This document shows positions 13,001 to 25,000 of a stretch of DNA of 64,000 bases, in pieces. The first letter of the stretch is position 1. Each line of letters begins with the position of its first letter. The stretch is from Owenia fusiformis. Lineage: Eukaryota > Annelida > Polychaeta > Sabellida > Oweniidae. Under the pieces are notes generated by a model. The model saw nothing but the letters and a program-made list of their open reading frames with translations, was not told the DNA's origin and did not search any database. The DNA is taken from NCBI GenBank assembly GCA_903813345.2, contig CAIIXF020000003.1:10428931-10492930 (forward strand), read 5' to 3'. A program made the translations under genes and the position numbers.

Positions 13001-16000
13001 GATAGAAGACCCGACGATAGTGCTGGATTACATTTTTCAATAACATTTTTATAAAAAGTATTTCTATCATTACCAAAGAAAGGGCAAACAAAAAGTCTAT
13101 GTTGGATGGTGTCTTTTACATTTTTATCACATAACGTACATATTCCATTTCCCTGTCCCCATTTTTCGTATTCTGTTTTTAAGCCAAAACACCCTGATCT
13201 AGCTTTGAACTTTAATTTTTGCCCATAGAAGTCAAAATCTGTGGTCAGGTAGTTTTTTAAGAAGGGATGGGGATTTAGACATCGATACAGTGAGAGTGAA
13301 GACTTTTCATTCAATGCAGATTTAAAATTATTAAGCCTTTCTTGATCTGATATTTTGATAAGGGCCTGATACCAGTCAATATCATCTCTGTAGATAACAT
13401 CATCCAGTCCATATTTTGTTAGGATGGATTTTATGTTTGAAAAGTAAGGGAATGCTTTGCTTTCATCATTAGCACAGAAGCCATCATACATAGAATTAAA
13501 TATCTTTTTGTGTAATGACCCTTCTTTGATATTACATTTTAGATATATAAAGTAATCTATTTGCCTTTTTTCAATGACATCAACAAGAGGTCTCCAGCCT
13601 AAGTCACCTAAAAGTGCTTCTCTGGCTGGGCAACACCTAATTTGGAGAATTGATCTCCCAATATTATATTGCATTGATTTCATTTTATCCGTGTTAGTTT
13701 TGTTTAAAGTGAATATAGGACAGCCATGAAGAATGGCAGGGACAAACATTGAATTGTACATTTTCTCCCCAAATTTGAGACGCATGACATTACAGTGTTT
13801 TGTCAAAGTGGAGACTATCATACCTTGAATTCGTTTAGATTTTTCAGCAAGGAAGTCAATGTGGCCAGAGTCTTTTAGAGACCGATCAAAATATATCCCT
13901 AGATACTTATAACTTTTAACCTCAAATAATTCATGGCTGCCTAAGATCCATTTTTTATTTTTGTCAAGTCTTTTCCCAATGACCATAACCTTTGATTTTT
14001 TAGGGCTAAAATTGAACCCCCATTTAATAGAAAAGATGTCAGCAATTTTTAACATTCTGTTCATTGTAGATTCATTTTCGGCAAGTAAAACAACATCATC
14101 GGCGAACATAAGAACTGGGACCTTTTCAATTACATACAATCCAACCTATTCCATGACATATGCTAATACCCCTAATTTGGAAAAATGGGCAAGTCCAAAA
14201 ACAACAGGATAACCTGAATCCCTCTAGGTCAACTGACCTAACACCCCTTTATATGCTATATCTTCATAATTGTACTTGCCTATGTATGGAAAAGTGGAAA
14301 AATTTTAGAGTCCAGTTTTTTTACTCTATCTGCTAGAAGTTTCTTAGATAATTGGTAAATTGATGGCAGATATATGCAGGACTAGGGGTTACCAGATTGT
14401 TACGGGAACCTAGTCAACATGATTGTTTACAGAAGTTGGAAATCTACAATCTGAACTGGCACAGATGACCAAGTAGCCGATCTTTGGGACAGCAAGGTGC
14501 ATATTAGAAGCATGCACACTTGAGTAGCAGTTTACTGAGGGAGTTGGTGCCCACTGTCCCATGGTAGATCTTCAAGACTATACCTCAGCAGGGCCTCCTC
14601 AGCAGCAGAAGGTTCTTGGACAGAGTCACAAGTCATTCTTCAGTGCAGTGAGCTCATTTGTGGTTGTATTTTAGTGTACTTCTAACACTAGAAACAGGTC
14701 AGGTTTTAGGAAATCCTTCCATGGATTTTATTTTCAAGCTACACGCTTAGCTAACAGTCAACTTTAGGTTAGCCTAGCTTGTCTTTGGGACAATAAGTTC
14801 AGACCCATTTGAACTTTATTTGACCCCTACTGGCTTGTATTATCTTTTTTTGTAAAGGTTTTTCACTCATACTTTGAACCTTTCTATAAGGGACCTTTAC
14901 TCTTTAACCCTATACTAGTATACTTTTACTAGCCCTAGGGTTTTAATCCTTTGAGTTCATGACTATACTTTTTGTGTAGTATATTATGTAATGATGGCCT
15001 TCTAGGTTCATAAGGTTATTCCCCTTATTCATACACCTACAGTAGCTTTGTTGAAGTTCTTTGCTTTGAATGACTATTCACTCAGTAATCATTACATTCA
15101 AGCTGTGCTTATCCACTGAACAGTGTTTTCTTTTTTGAAATTTTGTGTTCAGGGATTATGAATAGGTGGAGTTTTTCTAAGAACTCTACTGATTGATGAG
15201 TGTAAATTATTATTACACTTTACTTGTATTGAAAGATCTTTTTGCTGATCTTGTTTCTTTTTTCTTACTTTTTATTAGTCGGGAATTAGTCTCAACTTTG
15301 TTTCTAGTTTAGTAACTAGCTTGACTAGATAACATATTTTTCAGTTGGATTGAATCTGCATTGTTCCTAGATGTAGTTAATTCTCATCTTTATTCACAAT
15401 CACTTTACACCCTTTGTAGGGTTCTTGGTTCCAGCACTTTATGGAATTGTGTGGTTTAGCAGTCAATTAATTTAATATTACTTTTTTTGACAATTTAAGA
15501 GATGCTAACGTTTCATTCACTTGCTACTCTTCACATCACTTGTTTTCTATGTTCTGTTTGTTTTCTGCTTACAGATACACTCAGCTTTTACATTTGTATT
15601 TCTCATTCATCAACTAATTTTAGGTCTAATTTTACATTCGTGTAAAATTAGTTAGTTTACAGAAGCCTTACTTTAAGATACATTGAATGGCTCATTAATG
15701 CCTTCTGGTCACAACATATTCATTCTTTATTTATACCAGGGCATAGGATGTTTGTTCTACAATCATTTTGGATATCTTGGTTTTCAAATCTTGTTTCATT
15801 ATTTTTAATTTTACAAGGATAATTTTTACTAAGTTTTTTTTGTTTGTACTTTTGTGTCTCTTTATGGAGATCTACATTATTGTTTATCTACATATCTCAG
15901 GTCCACTCTATGTCTTAGAATCTTTTGGTTAGTTTTACCCTAACCACATTTTTTTATGGAGTGGCTCACCTTAAAATATGCTTCATACTTTTGAACAGCT

Positions 16001-19000
16001 ACTTATCAATCACTCCTTTTCTGGTATTGATTGGTTTCATACATATTTTCTAAGTAACTATGTTTTTTTATATGAGGTGTACCTTCACACATGTTTGATT
16101 CTTGTCTTAAATTGATAAGATCATGAGTCAATTGATTGCAATATAATTTCATATTATTCAATCAACAGTAGAAGAGAGGATTCTACACATCGGTTCAGGT
16201 TCTTTATACTATGAATCTTGTGTTTCAAACATGCTTCTAAGTGATGGGCTCTCATTTTTATTATTATCTGGAGCCTGTTTTCTTTCATTTTCGTTCTTAT
16301 TCATAACCATAGTACTTATTCATTCGTGGATTGGTTATTATTTTCAAACAAGGTGGTTTTCATCTTTGATTGTGAAAGTTGCCTTTGTGGTTTTCGGGCC
16401 TGGATTGCTTTAAGGTTTCACTCCAGTTCCAGACTTCATTTGGTGTTATATTTTTACTAGTTCATGTTCATAGTACTAATACTACCTTTTAACTAGTAAA
16501 AGGCTGGTAGTTTTACCCACTTGGATAAACTGACCATGTTTTTTATCATATAGTTTTTTCCCCTGAGAAACTGCGAGTCACTTTTATTGTGGGATTCATC
16601 TTTGTGGTCTTTGGGCCTGGATTTCCCTCAGGTATCACTCCAGTTCCAGACTCCTTTTGGTCTTATTTTATTACTAGTTCATGTTCATAGTACGTATACT
16701 ACTATTTAACTAGAACAGGTTGGTAAATTTAACCAATTGGATAAACTTATCATGTTTTATGATATTGTTTTTTCCATTGAGGAACTACAAGTCACTTTAT
16801 TTGTGGAATTAATCTTGGGCTTTTTGGACCTGGATTGCTTTAAGGTTTCACTCCAGTCCAGACTTCATTTGGTTTTATATTATTACTAGTTCATAGTATT
16901 TATACTACTATTAAACTAGTAAAATGCTGGAAGTTTTAACCAATTGGATAAACTTATCATGTTTTTATGATATAGTTTTTTCCCTTGAGCAACTGCAAGT
17001 TTGGCTTAAGACTACTGAAAAGTAATGTTCTTGGACCAAGTGTTGTATGGATCCAACAATTGACTGGTAGACACATGCAGTAGTACTTCGATGACCATGC
17101 GGGCCTGATGTATATGCTGTTGATACTAGAGTTTCAACTCCAAGCCAAGTTTGATCTACAAAGGTTATGCTCCAAGTCAAGAACTTTGTGGATCCAGCAC
17201 TACCTTACTACATACTGTAGTGTTCCAATACACCTACATCCATGATGTATGCTCTTGGTAGCTTTAGACAGACCAGGGAGAAAAGCTGACTATTCTTGTC
17301 AACCAGTGCTGCCAACTACAAACCTGGATGAAGTTAAAGGTTACGTTTTTGGACACAGATTTTGGTTGATCTAGCACTACTATACTCTCATACTATACTA
17401 GTAGTGCTTCCCTTTGTAGCAGAGTCTACGTTCAATGCTGTTATACTCCTATAGACAGATAGATGTACTATCCATTGAAGATACCACTAGTTTGTCTTTT
17501 GCAAGCCTGTGAAGAACATTTGAAAGTTTTTGGTTCCAGGCCAAGAATTTTTTTGATCCAGTGAGTTTCTGAATTCTTCTGCAGTAGTATGTCAATATGC
17601 ACCACTAGCTATGATGTTTGCTGTTTACAACCTGGACAGATGGATGTTCTAACCACAATCCAATAGTTATCAACTACAATGCCGAATACAACAATTGAAG
17701 GTTGCATTCCAAGCCAAGCTCTTTGTGGGAACAACACTTAGCAGTGCTTTGATGGCAGTAGAATACTTTCTGTTATGCTCTGTTGGCACTATAGACAATC
17801 ATAACAGTGATATCCTCATCTTCTTAATTAAAGATGTCTAACAAGTTACCAACAAATGCAAGCTTGTTTCCAACCACCTTTAGATTCATCTCCATACTAA
17901 TCCTTTATAGATAAGTATGGACCTGTATGCTGTTCTACTTTGTGCTTGATGTGCCACTGTGTCTACTAGGGAAGCTGTGTTACAGTTTTATACAGATGGA
18001 TAGACTGTCTAGATGCACTAGTTTGTCCATTGAAGAACTTCTTTTGGCCAGATGGAAGATGTCTCTTCTTGCCCAGGTCAGCAGTAATGGTTGATCTGTT
18101 CTATGATGAATACTAATTGGTACTACAAAGAAGATGGTTTGTCTTATCCCTGTAGTTATCTGGTGGCTGTACCAACCTCGACTGGCTGGGTCTACGGAGG
18201 TGTCTTGCTCCATGTACTTTGTTATGGATCCAAAAGACAAGAAGCACTTAGCAGATGTGTAGTGGTATTGTTCTTGTCGTTAAACCATTCTACAAGTTTG
18301 CTGAAACGGCTTTATGATCATCGCTGGTCCAGACTTGATGTTTAGTCAACTAACATCCAACTCTGAGAGCAGAGACTAGACAAGATGTTGTGTGTACCAC
18401 CTCACTTTGTATGCAAGACTGGTTCCTTTAGGACCCTGTGCTGTGAAGTATGGTAGTTGATTTATCGGCAGCTTCCTAGAATTCCAATGGATGAAAGGAT
18501 GATGCCTTTGTCTACACTGACAAGAACTACAACAATGGCTTGGATTATCTCAAGTATATCTCTTCCAAGCTACAGGTGGGTCTACAACTTCAAGAACTTT
18601 ATACATCTTTAAATACTCTGCAACTTGTTACCAACTCAGTATTGCACTGTAGTCTGGTGATTGGAAGTAACACTGGGTGGACTTGGGTTGTCTTTATTTT
18701 GTACACAGCCATTCCTTGTCTATCCAGTTCTTGTGGAAGCGGAACTGTTTTGCAGAAGGGTTCAACTCAACCAGCTTGTGACCTGGACCTTTGAAGAACT
18801 ACAAGGTTGCCTTGTTTGGTTAAACGGCCCATCCTTGGCTAACCAGTTCTATTCATAGGAGTTATTCGCAACCCTTAGATGGGTAAGGATACTCACTGTG
18901 AAAGGACATACAGTCTCCCAGATGTGTAGCTGAACTGTTTTGCAGAAGGGTTCAACTCAACTAGCTTGTGACCTGGACCCTTGAAGAACTGCAAGGTTGC

Positions 19001-22000
19001 CTCGTTTGGTTAAACGGCCCATTCTTGGTTAACCAGTCTCTATTCATAGGAGTTGGTCATTACCCTTAGATGGCTAAGACTGCTCACTATGATAGGACAA
19101 TAACAGTGTTACAGATGTGTCACAGCCTCTGCCTTACAATGGATGATGGTGGCTGTTCTACTAGGGATCACTATGGTTTGTGAGATCAGAGTACTTGTTG
19201 GTAATATGAATTTTACTTTTTATTATAAGTACTTGTGTATATATATTTATTATACTTTTGGGCTTAATCGGGGTCCCACCTCCTTTACTTTTAATTCAGC
19301 ATATGTCATGGAATAGGTTGGATTGTATGTAATTGAGAAATTTTACAAGTAAATTTTCTATTAATTACAATACAAACCTATTCCATGACCATAGGCCCAC
19401 CCGGCCTCCCCGCAGTATTTTTAAGTTTTACTGCGTACAATTATGAAGATATAGCATATAAAGGGGTGTTAGGTCAGTTGACCTAGAGGGATTCAGGTTA
19501 TCCTGTTGTTTTTGGACTTGCCCATTTTTCCAAATTAGGGGTATTAGCATATGTCATGGAATAGGTTTGTATTGTAATTAATAGAAAATTTACTTGTAAA
19601 ATTTCTCATTTTCAAAAGGTAACCCTATATCTTCATTGTTGAACATTTCAACAAGGTCGCTCATAACAAGGGAAAACAGAGTCGGGGAGAGGCAGCAACC
19701 CTGTTTTAGGCTATAGACAGGGTTGCACTCTTCCCACTCTGTTGAAATTGTTCCAAAAATCACTTTGCTTTTAACTCCCACATATAACTCCCTCAAAATG
19801 CGCCAGACTTTGCCTTGAATCCCCTTTTCCCATAATCGTAAAAATAAAAGGTCCCTGTTGACCACGTCGAAGGCTTTAGAGATGTCCAAAAAAGATAAAT
19901 AGGTCTTAAGGTTGTTGTTTTTCCTCATGCTACAGATACCTTTAAGGGCAAAAATATGATTTTCTAATCTCAAACCTGATCTAAAGGCGCCTTGCAAGTC
20001 ACCCAAAACGTTATTTACTTCGAAAAACTTCAAGATCTTAGATTCCATAATAGAGGTGAAAAGCTTGTAAATGTTAGAGTTTATTGTTATGCCTCTATAG
20101 TTGTCAAGTATTTCCTTATCTGAATTCTTGTGAATGGGAAATAAAAGACCTTCTTTCCATTCTTTGGGCATTTGTTCTCTAATCTTCACTTGATAAAATA
20201 TTTCAGAAATTGATTTAATTATAATAGGCCCCCCTTGCTTCAGAAATTCATTTGGAATTTGATCTGTTTCACATGCTTTACCATTACTTAACCCTTTGAT
20301 ACATTCAGAAACTTCACCTTCATCAAATGTAACATCAAATAAAGCATTGTCTGAAAATGTAGATGACATATGAAGCTCTCTAAGTTGCTGAGACAAGTCT
20401 GTTTTTACTGAACGATCATTTACATTGTTGGGACCAACATTTTTCCAGTATTTAGCAATTGACTGAGATACTTTCCGAGGGTCAGTTATTATACATTTTG
20501 GGTCATCTGGGTCTTTTATTTGTATTGGGTGTCCTGCTTTTGCATTAAACATTTTTAATGTTTTCCAAAAAGATTTTGAATTAGATTTCTTTGAGGCATT
20601 CTTTGTGATAGTCTTAATATGGTTTTGAATGTGTACTTGTTTAATCTTATCACGAACTTGCTCTTTTCTTTGAATATATAAATCCCACATTTCTTGCAGC
20701 ACATTGGGGTCGCATGTTTTGGCGCGTTTCCAATACCTAAAGAAACGACATGCTTCCCTTCTATTTTTGATTAATTGTTTGATTTCTTCATTCCAGAATG
20801 ATACATGGTTGGGGGAGATTACCTTAGTTCCCACAGACTCATAGGCTGCCTCTTTGACTTTACCCTTCCAAACTGCCCATGCTTCCTCAATATTAGAGTA
20901 TAATGAAATATCCCAGGAATTAAATTGTTTTGTTATAAGTTGCTGGAACTTTGTCCAGTCTGTATTTTCTGAGATTTTCCAGCTTGGTGTTTTAATTACT
21001 TCATTTGACATTTTATTTTTAGATTTGGATTTAGAATCTGACCCGCAACAAGAGCCTTCAACAACAAGAAAAGCGTGGCTGCTGCCAATAGACACATCGT
21101 GATTTTCATGAATAACCATTTTATCATAAATACTCATAAATCTGTCATTGACCAAAATATAATCAAGTGTGGATGACTGGTTGTTGCGGGCCCATGTTAC
21201 CTCACCTTCACATTCTTCAGTTAAATTAAGTATAGTACAATTGGTTGCCTCACTGAGGACTTCTATGAATTTACCATTGTGACTGCTTTGACCACTATTG
21301 AATTCTTTTATGCGTCCATTAAAGTCACCCATAAGGAGGGTACATTCGTTGCTATTATCAAATTGAGAAATGTCTTTGATTAGTTCCTCAGTAAGGGCTT
21401 CTGTAAGAGCAGGATTCTTCCCATCATTTGGAAAGTATGCAACTCCAACATTAAGAATTACATTGACTATCTTTACCTTTAACCAATATCTTTCAAATTC
21501 ATCATTAAGTGAATCTAAGTGGTTTTCTTTTAAAATAGTAACTTTATCTCTTTTTATGAAAAAACCAACACCACCACCAGATCTATTGACTCTGTTCTTA
21601 CCAAACCATTCATATTCCTTATTACTGACAGTAGGGGTATTCGAGTCTTTGAAAAATGTTTCACACACTCCTACAATGTCAAACTGTTTCATTGACAGAA
21701 GATTATCAAGTTCGTGTTGTTTTGCTAATCCTAAGTATTCTACATTGTTGAATGCGATACTTAAAAGGAAAATTGGCATTGTTCTTGCGTTTGTGTGCAC
21801 CCCTTCGTGAACGTTTATGCAATTTACGAGGCTTTGTGTGTGATCTAGGGACATTATCTTTGCATTGTGGGGATGGGGCGATAACTTCACCAAGAATCTA
21901 GAACCGGTTGAAATCTTGGTGCCCTTGGTCCACCATCCTGTTTGCAGGACATCTTGAGACTTTGTGTCCAAGCTGATTGCACCCACGGCAACGTACGGTG

Positions 22001-25000
22001 GCAGGGTGCCAACATGAGCTAGTGAGGTGGCTGGCCTCCCCACATTTGATGCATCTTAAGGAGTGTCCTTGTTGAGGTTTAGATTGTTCGTGAGTTGTCG
22101 CATCTGTTTGATTATTGGGAGATTGGCGAGCGTTATTTCTATGTTTCTTGTTCACTGTTGTCCAGTCATTGGTTCCATGTTTGGGGTCATCATTCAAACC
22201 GTCTGTGGGAACTAAGGTAATCTCCCCCAAACAAATAAAGAGGCAAATGGTAATCTCCCCCAAACAAATAAAGAGGCAAATGGCAATTGAAGCCATGTAC
22301 CAATCATGTTATTTTCAGGCATTATGATCATAAGATGTTATGCATATGTTTTGAAATAGTATGTACATCTTATAGGAATATTTGCTTTCAACATTATGAT
22401 ATATATAGTAGCTAGTAACATTGTGTATCAATTGTAGATAAAAAGAGAATTGAAAAGTTTTCAAACTTGATATCAAAATGTTATTGTATCACTGTCATTG
22501 TATCATTGTACAATTTTTACAATAACATTTCAAAAGAAGTTGGCACGCACATAATCTTTAAAATCATCAAATCATCGTCAACAATTTTGTTTGATTTATT
22601 TGCAGAATCTGAAATCTGAAATCGAAACAACATGCGACGAGAAAAGTACTCTTCCCGCCAATTTCTCCAGAGGCCTTATTGTGGAGCAAGTCGGGACGGA
22701 TGTTATGAACAAAATCAGGTATTTTTCTACCTTCCTTACATTTATAGAGCACAACCTGCATTCACTCCTCAATGGCAGACAAGGCGGTTGAGGCTAAAAT
22801 ATGTGAACAGTAAACAGTAATGAGCACATAAGAGCTCATTTAGTACCTGTAAAGTGTTCCACTTGGAGATTGCTCAACTTGAGGGTTGTTCAACTTGGAA
22901 TTTGTCCCACTTTGGGGGTTGTTCCACTCCCTTAGGAAAAATGTTATGGGTAACCCAAATGTTTCACATAACTACCCATATTGTTACCCATAGCCCCCAA
23001 GTACCCATAACTTAAGGGTAATTGATGCCGTATCCAACCTAAGTTTTTTGGTAATGACTTATAATGGGTAATAATGAGTAAATTATGGTTTTACATTGTG
23101 CCATTATGTATTGGTAATGTGCAAATTATGTGTAGGTTATTTGGAATTTATGTGTATGTTATGGGGACACATAATTTGCCAATGACCTACACATGCTTAG
23201 CCCATAACATCTATTTATGTTAAATTATGAGTACATCATTGTTATAACATGCACGTTTTAACCATAACTATTGGTTATGGGTAACACTATGGGTAACACT
23301 ATGGGTTATGTAAATATAAACCATAAATGACCTAATGAATTACCATTATTATGGATAACACTATGGGTAATACCCATAACATTTACTTAGAGGTTGTTCA
23401 ACTTTGAAGTTATTCCACTTTGTGTTGTTCCACTTGGGAGTTTTTCCATTTGGGGATCCACTTTGACGTTGTTTTTCTTGGAGGTTGTTCCACTTGGGGT
23501 TGTTCCACTTGGGAGTTATTCCACTTGGGAGTTATTCCACTTGAGAGCTATTCCACTAACAGATGGTCATTTATCATTAAAACCAATCAGTCATCAGGGA
23601 CTAGGGAAAATGTTTCACTTATTGAGATATTCCTTTTACAGAGATGTTCCACTTTTGCAGTTCAATGCAAAACTGTTTTAAGATCTCCAATTCAAAACTA
23701 GGCCTCCTTTTAAATAAGCAGGCCACAAAAGGTCCTTGATATTAATTTACCTGGCAATTAGCTCTGAAAATGGTTTTGTAAAATATTTTTAGCCCCCCCC
23801 ATCACTTGTTGATTTTCAGGACCAGTAAGCCTCATGTTCTTTTGTCATGCCAAAAGTCTAGCAGACAATTTTATCAGAAAATATATAATCACATGTATTG
23901 CTGAAATGCCTTGCTGAATTTAGCAATAAATTCAGAGAAGCTGAATTTCGATACTACATAGTTTTACATTTTTATTATCGCACCCTTAGTTTGCCGGGCG
24001 GTTGGGCGGGTGGGCGGGTGTCCCGAATAATCTTATCTACAGGTTTCCAGCCAAACCGTTTGAGGGATTCATTTGAAATTCTCAGGGTTGTTTCTACCTA
24101 TGAAAGTTTAGAACTGATTAGTTTTTCGGCATTCTGGGTAAATGTTAAGGCAGCCATTTTGGATTTTCCGTCCTAAAATCTTGTCTGTCAAGGCTTGTCT
24201 ACAGGTTTCCAGCCAAACCATTTGAGGGATTCATTTGAAATTCTCAGGGATGTTTCTACCTATGAAAGTTTAGAACTGATTAGTTTTTCGACATTCTGGA
24301 TAAATGTTATGACGGCCATTTCTGTTCAAGGGTGCGATATATTATGAAAGTTTAGAACTGATTAGTTTTTTGGCATTCTGGGTAATTGTTAAGGCGGCCA
24401 TTTTGGATTTTCCTGTCCTTAAATCTTGTCTGTCAAGGCTTGTCTACAGGTTTCCAGCAAAACCGTTTGAGGGATTCATTTGAAAGTCTCAGGGATGTTT
24501 CTACCTATGAATGTTTAAAACTGATTAGTTTTTCGGCATTCTGGGTAAATGTTAAGGCGGCCATTTTGGATTTTCTGTCCTTAAATCTTGTCTGTCAAGG
24601 CTTGTCTACAGGTTTCCAGCCAAACCGTTTGAGGGATTCATTTGAAATTCTCAGGGATGTTTCTACCTATGAAAGTTTAGAACTGATTAGTTTTTCGGCA
24701 TTCTGGGTAAATGTTAAGGCGGCCATTTTGGATTTTCCGTTCTAAAATCTTGTCTGTCATGGCTTGTCTACAGGTTTCCAACCAAACCGTTTGAGGGATT
24801 CATTTGAAATTCTCAGGGATGTTTCTACCTATGAAAGTTTAGAACTGATTAGTTTTTCGGCATTCTGGGTAAATGTTAAGGCGGCCATTTTGGATTTTCC
24901 GTTCTAAAATCTTGTCTGTCATGGCTTGTTTACAGGTTTCCAACCAAACCGTTTGAGGGATTCATTTGAAATTCTCAGGGATGTTTCTACCTATGAAAGT

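Larger units (their letters stand above)
14128..19606. mobile_element. 5.5-kb TIR element inserted in the LINE reverse transcriptase
   Basis: Near-identical inverted repeats of about 145 bp bound the element (14128-14275 and 19435-19579). Both contain CCTATTCCATGACATATGC, GGGCAAGTCCAAAAACAAC and AGGTCAACTGACCT. The interior has no ORF over about 90 codons and consists of T-rich and decayed repetitive sequence. Flanks TTTTC (left) and TTCTC (right) may be a mutated 5-bp target duplication; removing one copy would restore the LINE frame between motifs B and C. It is a non-autonomous DNA transposon or foldback element of unknown superfamily. Confidence 0.88.
12321..22200 (-). mobile_element. APE-type LINE (non-LTR retrotransposon), antisense to the host gene, interrupted by another element
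   Basis: Read on the minus strand it has, in order: a CCHC zinc-knuckle ORF1 end, an ORF2 with AP-endonuclease and reverse transcriptase, a Cys-rich C-terminus and an (ATTGA)n-type 3' tail at 12321-12340. Net LINE length without the 14128-19606 insertion is about 4.4 kb. It is 5'-truncated inside ORF1. Both ORF2 halves stay open, so the LINE was probably intact or young when the second element landed. I cannot name the clade; CR1, Jockey and I-like groups share this layout and I see no RNase H domain. Confidence 0.93.

Noticed and set aside
16231-16413. Hydrophobic ORF inside the 5.5-kb element
   Set aside because: T-rich sequence gives Leu/Phe/Ser by composition; no start context or homologue recognized.
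18919-19060. Gene-like repeat pair at 18.7-19.06 kb as duplicated exons
   Set aside because: Frames are broken in both copies and no splice sites bound them; it is part of the decayed interior of the TIR element.
21370-21810. 146-codon plus-strand ORF
   Set aside because: Shadow of the LINE endonuclease frame on the minus strand.
23394-23701. 95- and 93-codon ORFs near 23.5 kb
   Set aside because: They read the GTTCCACTT short-repeat array; no domain or splice context.
24386-24745. 119-codon ORF in the 162-bp array as a repeat protein
   Set aside because: The frame stays open because the unit is 54 codons long; neighbouring units contain stops and no start or family is evident.
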